Assembly: GCF_030403775.1 (NCBI RefSeq)
Contig: NZ_JAQMWQ010000005.1
Span: 234,260-298,259, forward strand
Direction of reading: 5' to 3'
DNA: 64,000 bases
DNA from: Paenibacillus sp. BSR1-1
GTDB lineage: Bacteria; Bacillota; Bacilli; Bacillales; Cytobacillaceae
The translations under genes were made by a program, and so were the position numbers. This document shows positions 27,317-35,866 of this stretch, piece by piece; the stretch's first letter is position 1; each line of letters starts with the position of its first letter. The notes under the pieces are model-generated. The model did no database searches, had not been told where the DNA came from, and was given only the letters and a program-made list of their open reading frames with translations.

Positions 27317-28438
27317 ATGCAGAAAACGATTAAAAAGCCAGCGGTTATTGGAACTTATCGAGAAGATGATGTTCTTTTCTTATTAAAGGATTTAAGTGCC
27401 ATTAAGCTTGAGGATTCGACCAAAAACCGGGAAGTTAGGATACAATCAGGCGGTCATTATAGTGAATCATTGCCAATCGAGTACCAGCCGCCAAAGGAGT
27501 ATGTTGATTTATTTTGGAAAACCCTCTATGAGTATAAACGGAAAGTAGCGTTGTGTATTGGCATTGTAGCGGAACTAATCTACGAATTAAAGGGAGAAAG
27601 AACGGTTCTCGTTTCTCTGGCACGTGCAGGAACTCCAGTCGGAATTCTCATTAAGCGGTATCTAAAAAGGCGTTACAATGTGTCTCTTAAGCATTATAGT
27701 ATATCGATTATTCGTGACCGCGGAATGGACGAAAATGCCATTCACTATATCCTTAACGAACATCCGGATGGAATCATTCAATTTGTGGATGGCTGGACCG
27801 GAAAAGGCGCGATTTCAATCGAACTGACAAAGGCCTGTCAGGATTTTGAGCAAAAATATGGAATTGCCCTTGATGATACGCTTGCGGTCATGGCCGACCC
27901 AGGTTATTGCACCAAGCTTTTTGGAACAAGAGAGGATTTTTTAATACCGAGCGCTTGTTTAAATTCAACGGTATCGGGTCTTGTAAGCCGAACGGTTTTA
28001 AATGATCAATACATTGGTCCAGAAGATTTTCATGGGGTAAAATTTTACAAGGAGCTTCAAGCAGAGGACGTATCAAATGAATTTATTAGGTTAATAGATG
28101 ATGAATTTACGAGTATTTCTGAAGAAGCGCATGAACTCTCATTGAAAAAGAGACAGGAAAATATGGATGCCGGTTTTTTAGGGATGAAGGATGTAAAGAA
28201 AATCCAGGCTGAATTTGCGATTGAAAGCACCCATTATATTAAACCAGGAGTTGGCGAAACGACCAGGGTATTGCTTAGAAGGGTGCCATGGAAAATATTG
28301 ATGCGTGATTCATCCAGCCCTTTCGTCCAGCATATTCTCATGTTGGCAAAAGAAAAGGGTGTCGAAGTAGTCGAATACCCTGGCTTGAACTATTTATGCT
28401 GCGGTCTAATCAAATCAGTGAAGGAGAAAAACAGATGA
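27317..28438 (+). CDS. StiP-type phosphoribosyltransferase with C-terminal PELOTA-like domain
   Basis: A 373-residue protein of the family annotated as cysteine protease StiP but reinterpreted as a phosphoribosyltransferase (PRTase_1). A PRPP-loop-like VDGWTGKGAI lies at residues 157-166. The C-terminal 75 residues (HYIKPGVGETTRVLLRRVPWK, then LAKEKGVEVVEYPG) resemble the PELOTA/L7Ae-type RNA-binding domain found fused to this family. No protease function can be supported from sequence here. ATG 27317 follows AGAGGTG by 7 nt, and the next gene overlaps by ATGA. Confidence 0.82.
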   Translation: MQKTIKKPAVIGTYREDDVLFLLKDLSAIKLEDSTKNREVRIQSGGHYSESLPIEYQPPKEYVDLFWKTLYEYKRKVALCIGIVAELIYELKGERTVLVSLARAGTPVGILIKRYLKRRYNVSLKHYSISIIRDRGMDENAIHYILNEHPDGIIQFVDGWTGKGAISIELTKACQDFEQKYGIALDDTLAVMADPGYCTKLFGTREDFLIPSACLNSTVSGLVSRTVLNDQYIGPEDFHGVKFYKELQAEDVSNEFIRLIDDEFTSISEEAHELSLKKRQENMDAGFLGMKDVKKIQAEFAIESTHYIKPGVGETTRVLLRRVPWKILMRDSSSPFVQHILMLAKEKGVEVVEYPGLNYLCCGLIKSVKEKNR

Positions 28439-29241
28439 TTTTTGCATCTGATCTTGACCGGACACTTGTTTATTCAAAAAGAGCGCTTGATGAGCTTGGG
28501 ATTCCCGAAGGAATGTGTCTTAAACCTGTCGAAAAAAAAGATGGCAGGTGGGTTGCCTATATGACGGAATCCTCTTTTTCCACTTTAAAAGAGCTTATCC
28601 GTCATAGTGTATTTATCCCCGTGACCACAAGAACGACAGAACAATTTAATCGATTTACGATTTTTACCGAAGATTTCCAGCTGAAATATGCGATTACCAC
28701 AAATGGTGCCACTATTTTACATCAAGGGGAACAATTAGAGGAATGGTCAAAACATATTTTTCAAAAGTTAGCAATGGATTCGGCTTCTCTAGAAGAATTG
28801 TTAGCGGTTGTTCAGCGTGAGGGGTACCATTTCGAAGGGCAATTAAAGCAAGTGGAAAATCTATTTTTCTATTACATACTAGATAGTTTCCCTGATTCCT
28901 TTGCCAAAAGTGAATTAAATGAATTGGCCGCAAAATATGGCTGGAGAATTTCCTTGCAAGGGAAGAAGCTTTACTTTATGCCAATGGCCATTCGAAAAGG
29001 CGCAGCCCTTGAATATATTTGTCAGCGGGAAGGAATGAAGGCGATTGCCGGCGCTGGTGACTCGCTTTTAGATTTGGACTTTTTAGATATCTGCCAATAT
29101 CGATTTGTCCCTAATCATGGTGAAGTAGCCTGCGTGTCCAAGAAAACCGGACTAACGTTAACCACAAACTCTGGTGCATTGGCGGGGGAAGAAATTCTCC
29201 ATCAGTTTTTAAAGCGCTGTTTTACTTTAATATCCGAGTGA
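28435..29241 (+). CDS. HAD-superfamily phosphatase of the Ter cluster
   Basis: A 268-residue haloacid dehalogenase-like hydrolase. Motif I DLDRTLVYS (nucleophile Asp6, acid Asp8), motif II PVTTRTTEQ, and motif IV AGAGDSLLDLDFL are visible, with a Cof-type C2 cap between. It probably dephosphorylates the ribosyl-phosphate product of the two neighbouring phosphoribosyltransferases. The ATG overlaps the upstream stop (ATGA) with AAGGAG as ribosome site. Its last 20 bases overlap a convergent small gene. Confidence 0.83.
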   Translation: MIFASDLDRTLVYSKRALDELGIPEGMCLKPVEKKDGRWVAYMTESSFSTLKELIRHSVFIPVTTRTTEQFNRFTIFTEDFQLKYAITTNGATILHQGEQLEEWSKHIFQKLAMDSASLEELLAVVQREGYHFEGQLKQVENLFFYYILDSFPDSFAKSELNELAAKYGWRISLQGKKLYFMPMAIRKGAALEYICQREGMKAIAGAGDSLLDLDFLDICQYRFVPNHGEVACVSKKTGLTLTTNSGALAGEEILHQFLKRCFTLISE

Positions 29242-29461
29242 AAACAAAATAATAGAGGGAAGAAAAAAGACTAAAGCAAGAAATAAAAAATATTATGGAC
29301 AGTCCTATCGAATGAAGTACAGGAACAAGCAGAAGCGTAAAGATTAAACTGAACACAAGTAAATCTAGATAAATAAAAGCGCTTGCACTCATCACTTCGA
29401 GGACGTCATTGATTTCCTCATCGATTAGTTCTATCTTCGGCCGCTTATATAAAAAACGCAT
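29222..29461 (-). CDS. Small two-helix membrane protein inside the Ter cluster
   Basis: A 79-residue protein with a polar N-terminus (MRFLYKRPKIELIDEE) and two strongly hydrophobic helices (about 27-50 and 52-74). ATG has a good TAGGTG ribosome site 6 nt upstream, which argues for a real gene despite the 20 bp overlap with the convergent HAD gene. It lies on the opposite strand between the two Ter arms. No family is recognised and no function is proposed. Confidence 0.55.
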   Translation of the reverse strand: MRFLYKRPKIELIDEEINDVLEVMSASAFIYLDLLVFSLIFTLLLVPVLHSIGLSIIFFISCFSLFSSLYYFVFTRILK

Positions 29462-29544
29462 ACTGTCACCTACTTAAGTTTGAGTACTCAAATAATATGT
29501 AGGGACAAGGAAAAAGGTGAAAAAGGTGGAAATTGCTCTAAAAA

Positions 29545-29572
29545 TGAAACATTTTTCGAACACTTTCGTATA
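29545..29572 (+). promoter_or_regulatory. ECF sigma-factor promoter of the second Ter arm
   Basis: TGAAAC (29545-29550), a 16 bp spacer and CGTATA (29567-29572), a near-perfect sigma-W/X/M promoter. It lies about 100 bp before the YceG start and would drive yceG, telA and two terD genes. Confidence 0.78.
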
Positions 29573-29673
29573 AAGAAATGAACCATTTTTATAACTGTGA
29601 TATGATGAAATAGTAACCTTACATAATTTGCTAAGTTTGAAAAATCTTTCGCTTTCAGAGGAAGGGATCATGA

Positions 29674-31314
29674 ATGCACCCATCATACAATCAGTTAATC
29701 GTCCGACCAATTGGGGCCCTTTCATTTGAAAATTGGCACGGATTATTAAAGAAAATGTTACCGGAACGGCCGGAATATTTATTAGAAAATGGAACGATTC
29801 AAATTGGGCAGGTCCTAGCGAAATTCCTTGGCGTACCCATTGATACAGATGAATACTATAACCAGCTTTTTGAATACGTGAATGTGCATGATTGGGGCTT
29901 GCAGTTGTTAAGTGAAGACTCACTTGATAAATCCATCAACAATGTCCACTTTCAGGCGATTCAAAAAGTGTTGAATATTCATCAAGAACAGAAGCTTTCG
30001 ATCAATCGTTTTACCGCTTTTATGGATGGAGACCAGCTTTTACTAAAATCAATGGACCCAGCTATTCATCGAAAGCTGAGAGAAGCCATGATCGCAATGC
30101 TGGAATTATACGCAGGTATGGAGAATGACGGATTGAAAAATCACGAGCTAAGGCGGGTTCTCGTAGATGTGGTCAAATGGTCTGTTAATCATTTGCAGCC
30201 TGTTCTCGAAAAGGCCAATCCCGAAAAAGAAATGCCAAAGTTTTTGTGGTACGGCGATTTTAAAAAGAGTCATCAATATTTTTTATTTTATTTAGCAAAG
30301 CTAGGCTGTGACATTGTAATTTTTCATCCAGAAGGTAAAGATGTATTGGGTGGTATGATTCAGGAACCAGTCTTCACCCATCAATATCCAAACCAGCAGC
30401 CTGCAGAACCGTTTCCAAAAGAAAAACGGAGCCGGAAAACGACCATTGCATACCGGGCTTCAAAAGAGATTGAAACGATCCTGAATCAAGAGGGATCGGG
30501 TCTTTATAAGCCTTGGCAGTTAAGGGAGTATACTCCGTCATCCATTACGCTAAAAACGACTTATGATGAATTGTTTATCCTTAGTAAGGAACTGGCAATG
30601 ATCCGCCCAGATTTTTCAGTCGAAAATGGACAGGTCATAATCCCGTCCGTTTTCGCCAAAGTCCTTGGTGTTAGTAAAAATCGAAAAGAATATTGGGAAC
30701 GGATACAATCGCTTAGCCAATTCGACCACAGTCTTCTTATTCGCCAGCTGCCTATTGCGACCTCAAACAATAGCGATTTTCGCTACCATTACCGAAACGC
30801 AATGGGCCGGGATGGCTTAATAAGCCCGGATATGGTGATGCAATCCCATTACTGGCCCTATTCTTTTTTACCAACAGGACTGCAAAAAGGAATGGCAAAT
30901 GCAATCCGTGAAATCTGCCATGAGCCTGATTTAAAGCCTTTGCCAATGGAAAGCATGGAAGATGTTAAAATTTTTCTGTTTACGCAGGCAATGTTTATCC
31001 CGAAGAACGTAATTCAGTTATTGGAGAAGTTTGACTATTCCCAGCATGTTCCAAAAATAATTATTTTCAACAATGAATTAACTGGTATGCTTTCAAGAGC
31101 TGATGCAGCCTTATTACTTCTACTTAATCAATTTGGGGTAGATATTGTTTTGTATAATCCCACTGGGCACAATGATATCGAAAATTATCTCGATGACCGA
31201 TTATTTGATAAACACTGGCTCGAAGACATGGTATTTGATTTGGAATATAAAGAGCCTTCTCTTTTTAAAAAAGGTCTATTTCAAGGAATCTTAAAAAATT
31301 TAAGGGGAGATTAA
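29674..31314 (+). CDS. yceG: YceG-family component of the Ter biosynthetic module
   Basis: A 546-residue protein of the YceG family (PF14266 type, putative biosynthetic-module component). It is made of two similar halves: residues about 1-250 and 285-546 both hold a segment ending in a V-x-AKFLGV or V-FAKVLGV motif and a later segment with LxCDIVIFHPEGKD or FGVDIVLYNPTGHND. No classical catalytic signature is evident. Start ATG 29674, 6 nt after GAGGAAGGG. It is followed by telA after 3 nt and is transcribed from the ECF-type promoter upstream. Confidence 0.83.
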   Translation: MHPSYNQLIVRPIGALSFENWHGLLKKMLPERPEYLLENGTIQIGQVLAKFLGVPIDTDEYYNQLFEYVNVHDWGLQLLSEDSLDKSINNVHFQAIQKVLNIHQEQKLSINRFTAFMDGDQLLLKSMDPAIHRKLREAMIAMLELYAGMENDGLKNHELRRVLVDVVKWSVNHLQPVLEKANPEKEMPKFLWYGDFKKSHQYFLFYLAKLGCDIVIFHPEGKDVLGGMIQEPVFTHQYPNQQPAEPFPKEKRSRKTTIAYRASKEIETILNQEGSGLYKPWQLREYTPSSITLKTTYDELFILSKELAMIRPDFSVENGQVIIPSVFAKVLGVSKNRKEYWERIQSLSQFDHSLLIRQLPIATSNNSDFRYHYRNAMGRDGLISPDMVMQSHYWPYSFLPTGLQKGMANAIREICHEPDLKPLPMESMEDVKIFLFTQAMFIPKNVIQLLEKFDYSQHVPKIIIFNNELTGMLSRADAALLLLLNQFGVDIVLYNPTGHNDIENYLDDRLFDKHWLEDMVFDLEYKEPSLFKKGLFQGILKNLRGD

Positions 31315-31317
31315 TGA

Positions 31318-32421
31318 GTGAATTCATCGCCAAATCCTTCAAGCGGCTTAACGCCGGCAACCGCCGAAGACGTATTAACAGAAACAAAAGTATCCGATAT
31401 TAAGCTCGCTCTTCGCAAAGAGCCTGAAATTCAAAATTTGGCACGCACCATTGATGAACGCGACCAGATTCAAGTTTTAGAGTTTGGGAAAGAGCCAGCG
31501 GTACAAGTCTCACGCTTTTCCGATCAAATCCTCGCCAATATGCGGACAACAAAGGTGGAGGATTCCGGGGAGCTGCTCAAACAGTTGGGCCGTATCATGG
31601 ACCGTTTTGATCCTAAAGATTTTCAAAAATCATCTCCCGGTCTTTTTGGTAAGCTGTTCAAAAAAGGCGAAAAGATGATCGAGAAGATTTTTGGCAAATA
31701 TCAAACCATGGGATCGGAAATTGATAAGGTCTATGTTGAAATTTCAAAATACCGCCAAGAAATGGTCGAATCGACCACAATGCTCGAACAAATGTATGAA
31801 CAAAACTATCAATTTTACTTAACGCTTGAAAAATACGTCGTGGCTGGGGAAATCAAGGTAGAGGAACTGAAAAATAACCAGCTGCCACAGCTTGAAGCCC
31901 GCGCTGCCGCAGGAGATCAGCTGGCTTCCATGCAGCTAGATTCTCTTCGGAATGCCATCGAGCTTTTAGAACAGCGTGTTTATGATCTAGAAATGGCTAA
32001 AATGGTAGCGTTGCAAACGGCACCGCAAATCCGGTTATTACAAAGGGGTAATACGAAACTGATTGGAAAGATCAATTCAGCCTTTGTGACAACGATTCCA
32101 ATTTTTAAAAATGGCTTAATTCAGGCCGTGGCGGCAAAAAGGCAAAAGCTTGTAGCTGATTCGATGAGTGAGTTGGACCGCCGCACCAATGAAATGCTCC
32201 TGAAAAACGCACAAAACATTTCGCAGCAAAGCACGGATATCGCAAGGCTTGCCGGCGGCCCGAGCATCAAAATTGAAACAATCGAAGAATCGTGGAACAT
32301 CATCATCAAGGGAATGCAGGAAACAAAGGCGATTGAAGAAGAAAACAAACGCATGCGTATAGAGGGAACAAAGCGGTTAGAGCAGCTTCAAGATAATTTC
32401 AAGAAAATGAAACAACAATAA
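31318..32421 (+). CDS. yceH: Toxic anion resistance protein TelA family (YceH)
   Basis: A 367-residue, almost fully helical, coiled-coil-rich protein of the TelA/KlaA family, with no signal peptide or membrane helix. Recognisable segments include EFGKEPAVQVSRFSDQIL near residue 45 and IEESWNIIIKGMQETKAIEEENK near the C-terminus. TelA proteins accompany TerC/TerD in tellurite and antimicrobial tolerance; molecular activity is unknown. The start is GTG 31318 with AAGGGGAG about 9 nt upstream; an ATG 4 nt earlier is out of frame. Confidence 0.9.
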   Translation: MNSSPNPSSGLTPATAEDVLTETKVSDIKLALRKEPEIQNLARTIDERDQIQVLEFGKEPAVQVSRFSDQILANMRTTKVEDSGELLKQLGRIMDRFDPKDFQKSSPGLFGKLFKKGEKMIEKIFGKYQTMGSEIDKVYVEISKYRQEMVESTTMLEQMYEQNYQFYLTLEKYVVAGEIKVEELKNNQLPQLEARAAAGDQLASMQLDSLRNAIELLEQRVYDLEMAKMVALQTAPQIRLLQRGNTKLIGKINSAFVTTIPIFKNGLIQAVAAKRQKLVADSMSELDRRTNEMLLKNAQNISQQSTDIARLAGGPSIKIETIEESWNIIIKGMQETKAIEEENKRMRIEGTKRLEQLQDNFKKMKQQ

Positions 32422-32440
32422 TTTTTATGAGGTGATTGAT

Positions 32441-33055
32441 ATGGCAATTAATTTACAAAAAGGTCAAAGGGTGGATTTAACAAAGGGGAATCCAGGACTA
32501 GCGAAAATCATGGTAGGATTAGGCTGGGACCCTGTGCAAAGCTCTGGCGGCGGTGGTCTGTTAGGCTCCTTATTTGGAGGCGGAGGCAGTTCTGCTAACG
32601 TGGACTGTGACGCATCTGTGATCATGCTTGGTGCCAATGACAAATTGCAAAACAATAAAGATGTGATTTATTTTGGCAATTTAAAAAGCAATGACGGCAG
32701 CGTTCAGCACTCCGGCGACAACTTGACTGGTGCCGGCGATGGCGATGACGAGCAAATCATGATCGACTTAAGCAGAGTACCTTCTCATATTCAAAAGCTG
32801 GTTTTCGTAGTAAATATTTACGACTGCGTAAAAAGAAAACAGCATTTTGGCATGATCCGCAATGCTTTTATCAGAGTTGTAAATCCAACCAACAATCAAG
32901 AGTTAATCAAATATAATTTATCCGATAATTATAGCGGTCTGACATGCCTTGTTACAGGTGAAATTTACCGCAACAACAATGAGTGGAAGTTTGCGGCAAT
33001 CGGCAGCGGCACAAATGCAGCCAGCCTAAGCGAAGTAGTTCGTTCATATTCATAA
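32441..33055 (+). CDS. TerD-family stress protein with Gly-rich insertion (second copy)
   Basis: A 204-residue TerD domain. Compared with the other two copies it has a glycine- and serine-rich insert (about residues 34-52, [18 protein letters not shown]) where the others read [10 protein letters not shown] or [10 protein letters not shown]. The first acidic site is reduced to VDCDAS, while [10 protein letters not shown] is intact. This suggests altered calcium binding or a partner-binding loop. ATG 32441 follows GAGGTG by 7 nt. Encoded between telA and the third terD. Confidence 0.9.
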   Translation: MAINLQKGQRVDLTKGNPGLAKIMVGLGWDPVQSSGGGGLLGSLFGGGGSSANVDCDASVIMLGANDKLQNNKDVIYFGNLKSNDGSVQHSGDNLTGAGDGDDEQIMIDLSRVPSHIQKLVFVVNIYDCVKRKQHFGMIRNAFIRVVNPTNNQELIKYNLSDNYSGLTCLVTGEIYRNNNEWKFAAIGSGTNAASLSEVVRSYS

Positions 33056-33068
33056 TGAGGTGATACTT

Positions 33069-33647
33069 TTGGGCATCAACTTATCAAAAGGACAAAGAAT
33101 TGATTTAACGAAAACAAATCCGGGTTTAACGAAGGTCATTATCGGTCTTGGCTGGGATACGAACCGTTATCATGGCGGCCATGATTTCGATTTGGATGCT
33201 TCAGCGTTTTTAACAGATGCAAACAGCAGGGTGACACAGGATTTAGATTTTATTTTTTACAATAACTTAGTTCACACTTCCGGTTCTGTTGAACATACCG
33301 GCGATAACCGCACTGGTGAAGGCGATGGCGACGACGAGCAAATCAAGATTGACTTTAGCAAGGTACCAACGCATGTTAGCCGGATTGCGATTACGGTCAC
33401 TATCCATGATGCCGAAGCAAGGAACCAGAACTTCGGGCAGGTCAGCAATGCCTTTGCCCGCGTAGTCGATGAAGAAACGAATCGCGAGATCCTGCGTTTC
33501 GACCTTGGCGAGGATTTCTCCGTAGAAACGGCTGTCGTCATTTGTGAGCTTTACCGCCATAACGGCGAATGGAAATTCAACGCAGTCGGCAGCGGCTTCT
33601 CTGGTGGACTAGCTGCACTATGCCGGAACTTTGGGTTGGAAGTTTAA
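33069..33647 (+). CDS. TerD-family stress protein (third copy)
   Basis: A 192-residue TerD domain closely related to the copy at 23314, with DFDLDASAF and [10 protein letters not shown] acidic sites intact and the same [12 protein letters not shown] and [10 protein letters not shown] tail. The start is TTG, 7 nt after GAGGTG, giving [13 protein letters not shown]; the upstream GTG is part of the ribosome site. Last gene of the yceG-telA-terD-terD operon, closed by a terminator. Confidence 0.9.
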   Translation: MGINLSKGQRIDLTKTNPGLTKVIIGLGWDTNRYHGGHDFDLDASAFLTDANSRVTQDLDFIFYNNLVHTSGSVEHTGDNRTGEGDGDDEQIKIDFSKVPTHVSRIAITVTIHDAEARNQNFGQVSNAFARVVDEETNREILRFDLGEDFSVETAVVICELYRHNGEWKFNAVGSGFSGGLAALCRNFGLEV

Positions 33648-33661
33648 TTTTATTGAGATGG

Positions 33662-33688
33662 AAAGCTGCCGATTTGGCGGCTTTTTGT
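33662..33688 (+). terminator. Terminator of the Ter operon
   Basis: AAAGCTGCC / GGCGGCTTT stem with GATTT loop and a T-run. Confidence 0.8.
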
Positions 33689-33885
33689 TTTTTTAGATGA
33701 TGAATGGCGGTTCATTGCCCGCGGGGACTAAATTTTTGCTATTACGGTTAATGAACTATCCCTCCCCATAAAAACTTATAATCGTAATAATCCCTATTTT
33801 TACCTATAAAATTCCGAATCTAGCAAACTATTTACCATGTTATAATTCAACTAATAACAATAATAGACATATTGGGGGAATTTGC

Positions 33886-34587
33886 ATGCGTAAATGGATT
33901 ATTGCTATCATCATGATGTGCTTGTTCCTATCCATAAATACCACATCCCAGGCGGCAATTGACGGTGTTAGACTTGTGGATTATCCGAAAAATTCTATCC
34001 TCTATCAATCTCTTACAACAAATAAATCATTAGATCAATTAAATCAAATTATCATACTTCCGAAACAGCCATTCGACCAAAAAGAAGCTTCCGCTATCAT
34101 AACAAGAATGGGTTCGCTTCCAGTTACTATTTTAGATAAAATCAATAACCAAGGCATTAATCTTAAGCTGTTCACAGGGAAACTAACCGACAACCCTACA
34201 GCAAGCTATTTGGCGGGGCAGACACCACGCGGCTATCAAAACAACGTTACGTGGGATGACGTCCCTGGAATCGGCGGTTCAAAAGTTGTTCTGGTGAAGA
34301 TTGGGGCAAGCGAAAAGGGGAAAGGACATGGATCAGTTAACCTAGAGCTCCATGAAATGGCCCATTCCATTGACCGATATGTTTACAATGACATTAGCGG
34401 CACCACCAAATTTCATGATATATGGGAAAAGGAACACAATCTGATTTTTCCTGGCAACAGCTATTTCCTATACCCGGAAGAATATTTTGCTGAAAGCTTT
34501 GCAATGTACTATTTAAACAATAAGACGAAAGAGCTCCTTCGATTCAAAGCTCCAGAAACGTATCATTTTATAAAGAATTTAAACTAA
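33886..34587 (+). CDS. Secreted ATLF/PPEP-type zinc metalloprotease
   Basis: A 233-residue protein with a signal peptide (about residues 1-23, ending TTSQAA). The HEXXH motif is HEMAH, with His156, Glu157 and His160, and a third ligand is likely Glu199 in YPEEYFAESF. The 43-residue distance equals that in C. difficile Pro-Pro endopeptidase PPEP-1. The family resembles the catalytic domain of anthrax lethal factor. A short, single-domain form suggests an extracellular endopeptidase; cleavage of Pro-Pro bonds is an inference. Start ATG with TTGGGGGAA. Confidence 0.82.
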   Translation: MRKWIIAIIMMCLFLSINTTSQAAIDGVRLVDYPKNSILYQSLTTNKSLDQLNQIIILPKQPFDQKEASAIITRMGSLPVTILDKINNQGINLKLFTGKLTDNPTASYLAGQTPRGYQNNVTWDDVPGIGGSKVVLVKIGASEKGKGHGSVNLELHEMAHSIDRYVYNDISGTTKFHDIWEKEHNLIFPGNSYFLYPEEYFAESFAMYYLNNKTKELLRFKAPETYHFIKNLN

Positions 34588-34611
34588 TTTTTTTAAATGA
34601 AAATTGAATAG

Positions 34612-34653
34612 AAATAGAAGCATAAACCTTGGATAAGTTCGTGCTTCTATTTT
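34612..34653. terminator. Bidirectional terminator between the protease and YeiH genes
   Basis: AAATAGAAGCA / TGCTTCTATTT 11 bp stem with a 19 nt loop between convergent genes. Confidence 0.65.
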
Positions 34654-34705
34654 CCTATCAAAGAATTATTTAGTTTTGCTTTTTTCTTGTTGTCTCCATA
34701 AAAAT

Positions 34706-35746
34706 CTAAACTAACATATACGTTAGAAAAGACAATAGAAAAGAAGTAATAATAGTGGCAATAAATGGACGGATGGCTTTCGTACGTAATTCTTTTAAGC
34801 TAATATTTAATCCTAAGCCGGTCATAGACATGGTTAAAAGAAATGACGTGACAGCTGCAATATCAGACATTACCTTCTTAGATTGTAAAATTTCTTGGCC
34901 AATGATGTAGCTCCCCACAAAACTCATAAGGATAAACCCAATTAAAAACCATGGAAACTCGAATTTTGCCTCTCTCTCTATTTTTCCCTTCTTTTTCATC
35001 CAAAGCAAAAGGATAAAACAAACCGGAATTAATAAGAATACGCGTGTGAGTTTGGCAAGCAATGCGTGAGCCAGTGCATCCTGGCCTGCGGGGGCTGCGG
35101 CTAAAGCTACATGGCCAATCTCATGGAGGCTGATTCCTACCCAATTTCCGTAGTCTATAGGACTCATAGATATTAAAGGAATTAATACCGTATAGATAAT
35201 TGAAAATACTGTGCCAACTAATGCGATGATGCCAACCCCCATGGCGGTATCATCTTCTTTTGCTTTAATTATTGGCGAAACAGCGCCAATCGCAGCAGCA
35301 CCACAAATCCCTGTTCCAACACCTAATAATAAAGATAGATTTAAATCTGCTTTCAGCCATTTTGCAAGGATCATCATTACTACAATGGAAAAAATGATCG
35401 TTCCGGTGCCTCTTAGCAAAAGGGGTAACCCCTGATGGAAAATGACGACCATGTTAAGCTTTAAACCATAAAGGATGATGGCCAAGCGTAATAGTTTTTT
35501 TGATGAAAATTGAATACCAGTTCTTAACCTTTCCGGATATCCAAAAACCTGTCGATAAACCACAGCAAGTAAAATGGCACACGCAAGTGGTCCAATGTGA
35601 TTTAGACCTGGCAGTCCTGCCAAAATGAAACCAACCACGGCTATGATAAATGTAAAACCAATTCCTAATATCATTGAAACGTATAGCTTCTTTTCAGCTT
35701 TTTTATAGTTGTTAGGACTGGAACTGATTATAGACTTTTGTTCCAA
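34706..35746 (-). CDS. YeiH-family putative sulfate/anion exporter
   Basis: A 346-residue integral membrane protein with about ten helices of the Cons_hypoth698/YeiH family. Typical motifs are GTGICGAAAIGAVSPIIKAKEDDTA and SLHEIGHVALAAAPAG. Members are often named sulfate exporters, though substrate is poorly proven. The start is TTG 35746; ribosome site AAGGGG lies about 11 nt upstream. It is divergent from a LysR regulator, which probably controls it. Confidence 0.82.
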   Translation of the reverse strand: MEQKSIISSSPNNYKKAEKKLYVSMILGIGFTFIIAVVGFILAGLPGLNHIGPLACAILLAVVYRQVFGYPERLRTGIQFSSKKLLRLAIILYGLKLNMVVIFHQGLPLLLRGTGTIIFSIVVMMILAKWLKADLNLSLLLGVGTGICGAAAIGAVSPIIKAKEDDTAMGVGIIALVGTVFSIIYTVLIPLISMSPIDYGNWVGISLHEIGHVALAAAPAGQDALAHALLAKLTRVFLLIPVCFILLLWMKKKGKIEREAKFEFPWFLIGFILMSFVGSYIIGQEILQSKKVMSDIAAVTSFLLTMSMTGLGLNISLKELRTKAIRPFIATIITSFLLSFLTYMLV

Positions 35747-35781
35747 TTATTTTCATCCCCTTATTTACATTTTCTAATATT

Positions 35782-35847
35782 ATCGTATCGAATGATTTAC
35801 AATAAGGAAAATAAATGATTATTATAGTTATAATAAGTAAATACGAT
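35782..35847. promoter_or_regulatory. Divergent control region between yeiH and lysR
   Basis: An A/T dyad TTATTATAGTTATAATAA (35819-35836) is symmetric around two bases. ATCGTAT (35782) and ATACGAT (35841) form outer inverted copies. Such dyads fit LysR binding between divergent genes; the effector is unknown. Confidence 0.4.
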
Positions 35848-35866
35848 ATAAAGGAGGGGAAACAAA

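Noticed and set aside
27317..28438. Cysteine protease activity for the StiP-family protein
   Set aside because: The annotation name exists, but the visible motifs fit a phosphoribosyltransferase with a PELOTA-like domain; no protease triad is evident.
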